Position numbers and translations under genes: made by a program
Origin: Mitsuokella multacida DSM 20544
GTDB lineage: Bacteria; Bacillota; Negativicutes; Selenomonadales; Selenomonadaceae
DNA length: 64,000 nucleotides
Reading direction: 5' to 3'
Assembly (NCBI RefSeq): GCF_000155955.1
Contig: NZ_GG697141.2
Span: 692,855 to 756,854 of the forward strand
Notes under the pieces: model-generated
Database searches by the model: none
Told to the model about the DNA's origin: nothing
What the model saw: only the letters and a program-made list of their open reading frames with translations
Shown here: positions 58,503 to 64,000 of the stretch, in pieces
Layout of the letters: each line of letters begins with the position of its first letter
Numbering within the stretch: the stretch's first letter is position 1

Positions 58503-59339
58503 TCAACCATCGATCTCGCCCGTGAAGACGAGCTCTGCCGGGCCCGTCATGAAGACGTGGTTCGTCGCCTCGTCCCACTCGACCGTGAGCTTGCCGCCGT
58601 CGAGCTCGACCTCGACCTTGCGGTCCGTGCGGCCCGTCAGCACACCGGCGACGCCCGTCGCGCACGAGCCCGTGCCGCAGGCGAGCGTCACGGCAGCGCC
58701 GCGCTCCCAGACGCGCATGCGCACGTGCTGGCGGTCGCGGACCTCGACGAATTCCGTGTTCGTCTTGCGCGGGAAGGCCGGATGCGACTCAAACGAAGCG
58801 CCGAGCTCGTAGATTGGGAATGCCTCTGCATCCTCGACGAAGATGACGCAGTGCGGGTTGCCCATCGAGACGCAGGTCATCTTGTAGGTCTTGCCCTTGA
58901 CCTCGATGTCCTCCTCGATGACGCGGTTCATGCCGAAGCCCGTGACGGGGATCTTCTCGCCCTCGAGCACCGGCTCGCCCATGTCGACGCGCACGCCCGT
59001 GACCTTGCCCGCCTCAATCTGCAGGCGCGGCACGAGGATGCCCGCGCCCGTCTCGACCGTGAACTCCTCTTTCTCGGTCAGGCCGAAGTCGTGGAGATAG
59101 CGCGCGAAGCAGCGGATGCCGTTACCACACATCTCCGCCTCACTGCCGTCCGTATTGAAGATGCGCATGCGAAAATCCGCCTTGTCGGACGGCAGCACGT
59201 AGAGCACGCCGTCGCCGCCGATGCCGTAGTGGCGGTCGCAGACCTTCTTCGCAAACGCGGCGAAGTCGCTTACGTTTTCCTTGAAGCAGTCGACTAAGAC
59301 AAAATCATTGCCGCAGCCCTGCCATTTTGAAAATCTCAT
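58503..59339 (-). CDS. dapF: Diaminopimelate epimerase DapF
   Basis: 278-residue epimerase converting LL- to meso-diaminopimelate for lysine and peptidoglycan. The two catalytic Cys are in MCGNGIRC (71) and ACGTGSCA (about 221). AGGAGG precedes the ATG. First gene of dapF-yicC-remA-gmk-rpoZ-coaBC. Confidence 0.95.
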   Translation of the reverse strand: MRFSKWQGCGNDFVLVDCFKENVSDFAAFAKKVCDRHYGIGGDGVLYVLPSDKADFRMRIFNTDGSEAEMCGNGIRCFARYLHDFGLTEKEEFTVETGAGILVPRLQIEAGKVTGVRVDMGEPVLEGEKIPVTGFGMNRVIEEDIEVKGKTYKMTCVSMGNPHCVIFVEDAEAFPIYELGASFESHPAFPRKTNTEFVEVRDRQHVRMRVWERGAAVTLACGTGSCATGVAGVLTGRTDRKVEVELDGGKLTVEWDEATNHVFMTGPAELVFTGEIDG

Positions 59340-59500
59340 GAGGAATTCCTCCTTTTTCTCTATCTCTTTATTGTACTGGTTTTAGGGCCGCCTTGCAACC
59401 CCTTTCCGTACATCTGTGCTTGTGTCTACTTGAGTTCCTTCGCGGCAGATGGTACAATATTTTCTGTACCTATTATATATAGAAGGAATGAGGAATCCAT

Positions 59501-61276
59501 ATGAGTCTTGACGGCTTCTCGATGCACCCGCTGACGCGCGAGCTCCATACAGCACTCGCGGGCGGCCGCATCGACAAGATCACCCAGCCAAATAAGCAAT
59601 CCATCATCCTGTCCGTGCGCCAGCCCGGGCAGAATTTCCTGCTGCACATCTCCATCAACTCGCAGAACCCGTCGGCCCACCTGCTCGAGAAGAACCTCGA
59701 GAACCCGCCTGAGCCGCCCGTCTTCTGCATGGTCCTGCGCAAGCAGATCGAGACGGGCCGCATCGCGCAGGTCCGCCAGCACGGCCTCGACCGCCTGCTG
59801 CTCATCGACATCGACTCGCTGGCCGCGGGCGGCCGCATCGTGACGAAGACGCTCGTGCTCGAGCTCATGGGCAAGTACAGCAACATCATCCTCGTGCAGG
59901 ACGGCATCATCATCGACGCGCTGCGCAAGATCGGCGCAAACAGCAGCCGCGTGCGCACCGTCCTGCCGGGACAGACCTACGAGCTGCCGCCCGGGCAGGA
60001 GAAGAAGGACCTCTTCACCGACGATAGCGCCGCTATCATGGCCATCGTACGCAAAGACCCTGCGTTGCGCCTCGACAAGGCACTGCTGGCCGCCTGCATG
60101 GGCTTCGGTCCGGTCTCGGCAAAGGAAGTCTGCTTCTCGGCGGGCCTCGCACCCTCCATGCGCATCGAAGCGCTCGACGAGGCCGACTTCAAGGCCGTCG
60201 AAAATGCACTCCAAGAGATCCGCGAGTCGGCCCTGCACGCAGGCGATGCATCCGCGCCGGAGGACAAGGCTGTACTGCTGCTCGGCGAGAACCAGAAGGT
60301 GCTCGCCATGGCCGCCTTCCCGCTCCACTACCTGCCTGAGGCGGCCGTGCTGACCTTCCCGACCATCAGCGCGATGCTCGAAAAGGCCGACAGCCTGCTC
60401 GGCTCCTACGTGCTGCCCGACAAGGACCGCTTCCGCAAGCTCGTCAAGAACGAGAAGAACCGCGCGGAGAACAAGCTGACGAAGCTCGACGAGGAAATCG
60501 CGGCAGCCGAGAACGCCGAGGAGTTCAAGGTGCGCGGCGACAACCTCATGACGTACCAGTACCAGTTCAAGGACCGCGAGGACGCGAGCGTGACCGTGCC
60601 GAACATCTACAGCGAGACAGGCGAGACAATCACGATCCCGCTCGACCAGCGCCTGACGCTCGTCGAGAACATGCAGGCCTGCTACAAGAAGTACGACAAG
60701 CTCAAGCGCGCGCAGGAACTCCTGCAGGTCCAGCGCCGCGAGTGCGAGGCGAACATCGCCTACCTCGAGAGCATCGAGGCATCCCTGCTCGCCTCCTCGA
60801 GCCTCGCAGAGATTGCCGAGATCCACAACGAGCTCATCGCTGCGGGCTATCTGCGCGAGAAGCCCAAGAAGAAGAACAACGACAAGCCCGCCCGCCCCTT
60901 CCACTTCCGCGCGCCGGACGGCACGGACATTCTCGTCGGCAAGAACAACTACCAGAACGACAAGCTGACGTTCAAGACGGCGCGCTACAACGACACGTGG
61001 TTCCACACGAAGGACATCCCGGGCTCCCACGTCGTGCTGCAGAATGGCGGCACAGAGCCGAGCGAGGAGGACATCCTGATCGCCGCAAGCCTCGCCGCCC
61101 ACTTCAGCAAAGCCCGCGGCTCGTCGAAGATCCCCGTCGACTACACGGAGATCCGCTACGTCAAGAAACCGTCCGGCAGCAAGCCCGGCTTCGTCATCTT
61201 CACAAACCAGAAGACGCTCTACATCACGCCCGACGAGGCAAAGCTCGCCCCCATTCTCGCACAGGACCCGAGCTGA
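59501..61276 (+). CDS. rqcH: RqcH/NFACT-family ribosome quality-control protein
   Basis: 591-residue NFACT protein that binds stalled 50S subunits and directs poly-Ala tailing. NFACT-N begins MSLDGFSMHPLTRELHTALAGGRIDKITQPNK; a long coiled-coil (about 310-460) carries the middle; NFACT-R at the C-terminus has VGKNNYQNDKLTF, DTWFHTKDIPGSHVVL and YTEIRYVKKP. Monocistronic with terminator, SD AAGGAATGAGGA. Confidence 0.93.
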   Translation: MSLDGFSMHPLTRELHTALAGGRIDKITQPNKQSIILSVRQPGQNFLLHISINSQNPSAHLLEKNLENPPEPPVFCMVLRKQIETGRIAQVRQHGLDRLLLIDIDSLAAGGRIVTKTLVLELMGKYSNIILVQDGIIIDALRKIGANSSRVRTVLPGQTYELPPGQEKKDLFTDDSAAIMAIVRKDPALRLDKALLAACMGFGPVSAKEVCFSAGLAPSMRIEALDEADFKAVENALQEIRESALHAGDASAPEDKAVLLLGENQKVLAMAAFPLHYLPEAAVLTFPTISAMLEKADSLLGSYVLPDKDRFRKLVKNEKNRAENKLTKLDEEIAAAENAEEFKVRGDNLMTYQYQFKDREDASVTVPNIYSETGETITIPLDQRLTLVENMQACYKKYDKLKRAQELLQVQRRECEANIAYLESIEASLLASSSLAEIAEIHNELIAAGYLREKPKKKNNDKPARPFHFRAPDGTDILVGKNNYQNDKLTFKTARYNDTWFHTKDIPGSHVVLQNGGTEPSEEDILIAASLAAHFSKARGSSKIPVDYTEIRYVKKPSGSKPGFVIFTNQKTLYITPDEAKLAPILAQDPS

Positions 61277-61304
61277 TCGCATTTCTCTACAATAACATAT
61301 AAAT

Positions 61305-61352
61305 AAAAAATACCGGCCGCATGGAGGGGGACTCAATACGGTCGGTATTTTT
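61305..61352 (+). terminator. Terminator after rqcH
   Basis: AAATACCGGCCG and CGGTCGGTATTT arms with T-run. Confidence 0.85.
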
Positions 61353-61432
61353 ATGGGGTTTATATCTTAGATTGCAGGGGAAGAGCAATCCAAAACACTA
61401 GGATATCTTGTATTGTGAGATGGTGGGGAAAA

Positions 61433-62671
61433 TCAAGCTTCTTCGAGCTCTGCCTCGAGCTCTTCTTCCGTCATCTCGCCCTCGGCAGCTGCTGCGCGTG
61501 CATCGCGGCGGCGTGCGTAGAGCAGGTAGTAGAGAGCGGCACAGCCGATGGCGCCGAGGCCGACAGCGAAGTAGATGCCCTGGAAGCCGAGCGACTCCTT
61601 GAAGGCGCCGAGCATGTACGGACCGACGCCGAGGCCGAGGTCGAGCGCGATGAAGTACGTCGAGACGGCGACGCCGATGCGGACTTCCTTGACGAGCTTG
61701 ACGCAGATGGCCTGGCCGTTCGACATGAACGTGCCGTAGCCGAGGCCGACGAAGACACCAGCGACGAGCATCAACCAGCTCTGCGTCGTGATGGAGAGCA
61801 GCACGAGGCCGATGGCGAGGCAAGCGTACGTCGGATACATGACGAAGTCCTCACCCTTGCGGTCGAACATGACGCCAGCAACCGGGCGGGCAATCGTGAC
61901 GGCGAGTGCGTAGACGACGAAGAACAGCGTGCCGGCCGTCATGAGCTGGAGCTCAGCCGCATACGATGCGAGGAAGCTCAGGACACTCGAGTAGCAGACG
62001 GCGACGCAGAAGGCAACGATCGAGATGGCCGTGACTTTCGGCTCGAGGAAGTTGGCGATGTGGATCTCCTTGAGGGCAGCGCGGTGCTCCTCCGTGAGTT
62101 CCATCTCCTCAACATGCATGACAGCCGCAGCACCGAGGCAGACGACGATCATCGCGATGCAGAAGTAAATGATATCCTTGAACGGGAAGATTTGCTGCAT
62201 GAGCATGCCGATGAAGGGGCCGATCGCGGCAGCGAGGCTCATCGAGAGGGCATAGTAGTTGATGCCCTCACCGCGGCGCTCTGCCGGGATCATCGTCGAG
62301 ACGATCGTGCTCGTCGCCGTCGAGGCGATGCCGTAGCCGATACCGTTGAGGCAGCGGACGAGGTAGAGCATGGCCATCGAGTGGATGCCGAAGTACATGA
62401 ACGTCGTCGCGAGATAGAAGAGGATACCGGCGAACAGCATCTTTCTGCGGCCGTAGAGCTCGACCGAGCGGCCAGCGAACAGGCGGGCGACGAGCGTGCC
62501 GAGGATGAAGATACCGGAAGCGAGGCCAGCCTCACTCATCGAGGCATGCAGCGAGTGGATAGCCTCCGATGCGATGATGACCATCAGCATATAGTAGATG
62601 ATATAAATCAGGAAATTAACGAGTGTGTCAAGAATGAATCCTTTTGTCCATAACCGTGGTTTGGAAGACAT
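61433..62671 (-). CDS. MFS transporter
   Basis: About 412-residue twelve-helix transporter. After helix 2 the motif A region is ARLFAGRSVELYGRRKML; helices 4-5 hold GIGYGIASTATSTIVSTMIPAERRGEGINYYAL as in the YfcJ/YhhS-like drug exporters; the C-terminus is acidic (EGEMTEEELEAELEEA). ATG 62671 used; TTG 62683 is closer to the AAAGG. Next to a LysR gene but separated by a terminator. Confidence 0.88.
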   Translation of the reverse strand: MSSKPRLWTKGFILDTLVNFLIYIIYYMLMVIIASEAIHSLHASMSEAGLASGIFILGTLVARLFAGRSVELYGRRKMLFAGILFYLATTFMYFGIHSMAMLYLVRCLNGIGYGIASTATSTIVSTMIPAERRGEGINYYALSMSLAAAIGPFIGMLMQQIFPFKDIIYFCIAMIVVCLGAAAVMHVEEMELTEEHRAALKEIHIANFLEPKVTAISIVAFCVAVCYSSVLSFLASYAAELQLMTAGTLFFVVYALAVTIARPVAGVMFDRKGEDFVMYPTYACLAIGLVLLSITTQSWLMLVAGVFVGLGYGTFMSNGQAICVKLVKEVRIGVAVSTYFIALDLGLGVGPYMLGAFKESLGFQGIYFAVGLGAIGCAALYYLLYARRRDARAAAAEGEMTEEELEAELEEA

Positions 62672-62769
62672 AAATAAAATCAACGACCTTTCTCACAAAG
62701 AATAAACGAAATATATGACAGTTATTGATTATAGGGGGTGGAATCGTTTTTGTGTAGCGCATAAAAAAG

Positions 62770-62802
62770 ATGCGTGTCATCGTAAAAACAGATGACACGC
62801 AT
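62770..62802. terminator. Terminator of the LysR gene
   Basis: ATGCGTGTCATC (62770-62781) pairs exactly with GATGACACGCAT (62791-62802); A-run on the left serves minus transcripts. The rest of 62672-62970 holds nothing that I can support. Confidence 0.88.
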
Positions 62803-62970
62803 TATTTGTTATGGATTTTATCGATATTCCTCGGAGTCCTGTCTTTTGTGCATAGTATGCATAACAGCGTCCATCCTCTCTGGATGTTTTGGCCGTTTTA
62901 GGAGGGAGCGCCATGCTGAGCTGCTAAAAAACTTCTCATTCTATCGGTTTTGATGCACCGGCCGCTCCGC

Positions 62971-63906
62971 TTACTCTGCCTTATCGTTGAAGCTCTGCAG
63001 CACATGGTCGGCGTAGCTGCGGATCAGGCGGATCTTGGGGCTGTTCTTCTTGTAGATCAGGCAGGCATCGGCGCGCAGCGGCACCTCGAGCTCATACCAG
63101 CCGTCCTCGCAGCCGAGCGTGCGCAAGAGGCGCTCGGGCAGCAGGGCCCCCGCCTCGTTCTGCTGGCAGTAGTAGACCATCGCATAGGGCGTCGAGAGAC
63201 GCGTCGAGAGACGCGCCGAGATGACAGGCTCCGCCTTCTCGAGCACGGGCGCGAAGTACGCGTGGAACGTCTTGTTCATGAAGTAGTTCTTCGGGTAGAT
63301 GACGACGGGATTACGGAGGATTTCCTCGCGCGAGACCGGCACGCTCTGCGGCTGCAAGAGTGGCGCGTAGTAGACAAGATTGTCCCAGCAGAAGTGCGCG
63401 GTCTCATACTCGTCTGTCGCCCCGCCATCGGGCAGGGAGTCGGCGACGTAGTACGTCGAGACGACGTCGAGACGGTCGTCCTGCAGGGCGCGCGCGATCT
63501 GGTCAGTCTCAAGGTCGAAGACGTTGAAGTGCAGGTTCTTGTTCGTCTGGCGGAAGTGCGCGATGTGGCGGTTCACCTGGATGTCGCCGAGCGTCCGCAG
63601 GATGCCGACATTGAGCTCGACGGACTGCGTGGCGGCCGTCGACTGCAGGTCGTAGACGATCTTGTGCAGGCCGTCCATCCAGGCCGTGATGCGCTTGAGG
63701 AAAGCCTCCCCCTCAGGCGTCAGATGGCTGCCGCGCTTCGAGCGCTGGATCAGCGCGACGCCGAGGGTGCTCTCGAGATTCTTCATCTGCGCGCTGAAGG
63801 CCGACTGCGTGATGTTCGCCTCCTTGGCCGCGCGCGTGAAGTTCTGCACCCGCCCGTATATAATGAAGCATTCCATCTGCTGGATGCTTGGCAAATCTCC
63901 TGTCAT
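62971..63906 (-). CDS. LysR-family transcriptional regulator
   Basis: 311 residues: winged HTH (FTRAAKEANITQSAFSAQMKNLESTLG) followed by an effector domain with weak conservation. An in-frame RLST duplication occurs near 233-240. GAGAGG precedes the ATG. Possible regulator of the adjacent MFS gene, on the same strand; the last 94 bases of the window beyond it carry no recognised feature. Confidence 0.9.
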   Translation of the reverse strand: MTGDLPSIQQMECFIIYGRVQNFTRAAKEANITQSAFSAQMKNLESTLGVALIQRSKRGSHLTPEGEAFLKRITAWMDGLHKIVYDLQSTAATQSVELNVGILRTLGDIQVNRHIAHFRQTNKNLHFNVFDLETDQIARALQDDRLDVVSTYYVADSLPDGGATDEYETAHFCWDNLVYYAPLLQPQSVPVSREEILRNPVVIYPKNYFMNKTFHAYFAPVLEKAEPVISARLSTRLSTPYAMVYYCQQNEAGALLPERLLRTLGCEDGWYELEVPLRADACLIYKKNSPKIRLIRSYADHVLQSFNDKAE

Positions 63907-64000
63907 AAAAGCCTCTCAATCTATCCGCCTGCCGTTTTCAATGCAGCAGGCAAATCAAACCCATAAACACCGTTTATCAAAAATATTGACTATCATTTTA

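Noticed and set aside
59426-61336. Long minus-strand open frame of 636 codons
   Set aside because: Shadow of rqcH on the opposite strand; no protein-like motifs.

Overview
The window reads as chromosome of a GC-rich, obligately anaerobic diderm Firmicute (class Negativicutes, close to Selenomonas or Mitsuokella; assignment by gene content, not by any search). Firmicute-type genes (remA, rqcH, coaBC, LexA with a Gram-positive-style helix-turn-helix, D-Ala-D-Ala carboxypeptidase) occur beside outer-membrane genes: a YadA-like trimeric adhesin, a second outer-membrane barrel remnant, and a GT39/GT2/GtrA cassette of the kind that decorates lipopolysaccharide. Oxygen-sensitive radical-SAM ThiH and siroheme reductases fit an anaerobe. 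The 5' end of the first gene lies outside the window.

Layout. 1-5.2 kb: methionine gamma-lyase-family PLP enzyme, a LexA homologue lacking its protease dyad, a PBP-type carboxypeptidase, HD, metallo-beta-lactamase and NudC genes. 5.3-8.2 kb: an AT-rich accessory island bounded by 113-bp imperfect direct repeats, with phased short repeats, adhesin and IS4 transposase remnants, and an Xre/small protein/zeta-toxin operon. 8.4-11 kb: MFS transporter, a short phage-like gene, an odd tRNA-Lys-like sequence and a beta-carbonic anhydrase. 11.3-17.2 kb: a heterodimeric ABC exporter, then ahpC with a domain-permuted AhpF under a Fur-family box. 17.2-33 kb: oxidoreductase, methyltransferases, MazG, a deformylase-like protein, RarD, OPT transporter, Nudix, an orphan histidine kinase, a Tat-exported phosphoesterase, a frameshifted UxaA-type dehydratase with divergent LysR regulator, and an Rpn-type nuclease. 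33.2-36.3 kb: a likely type I toxin-antitoxin locus wedged between two adhesin 3' ends, and the intact trimeric adhesin. 36.5-39 kb: MerR and two paralogous Xre regulators. 39-49 kb: nitrogen (glnK-amt) and sulfur/thiamine metabolism.

The sulfur block is coherent: an Asr-type siroheme protein with a TusA-like carrier; then a sulfur-carrier protein (tail after its GG), a ThiF/MoeB-type activating enzyme and a JAMM protease, the gene set of protein-thiocarboxylate sulfide assimilation; then thiS-thiG-thiH-tenI under a TPP riboswitch; then a larger nitrite/sulfite reductase with a CRP/FNR-type site and an attenuator. 49.3-64 kb: glycolipid-modification cassette with an Rrf2 regulator, unknown and secreted proteins, the dapF-yicC-remA-gmk-rpoZ-coaBC operon, rqcH, MFS and LysR genes.

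The most unusual feature is not a gene. Twelve long imperfect palindromes sit in intergenic gaps, mainly at gene 3' ends: four short (about 75 bp, class A), three of about 190-210 bp (class B) and five of about 175-195 bp (class C). Within a class the internal blocks are conserved while the outer arms differ from copy to copy yet stay self-complementary. I do not recognise them as a named repeat family.
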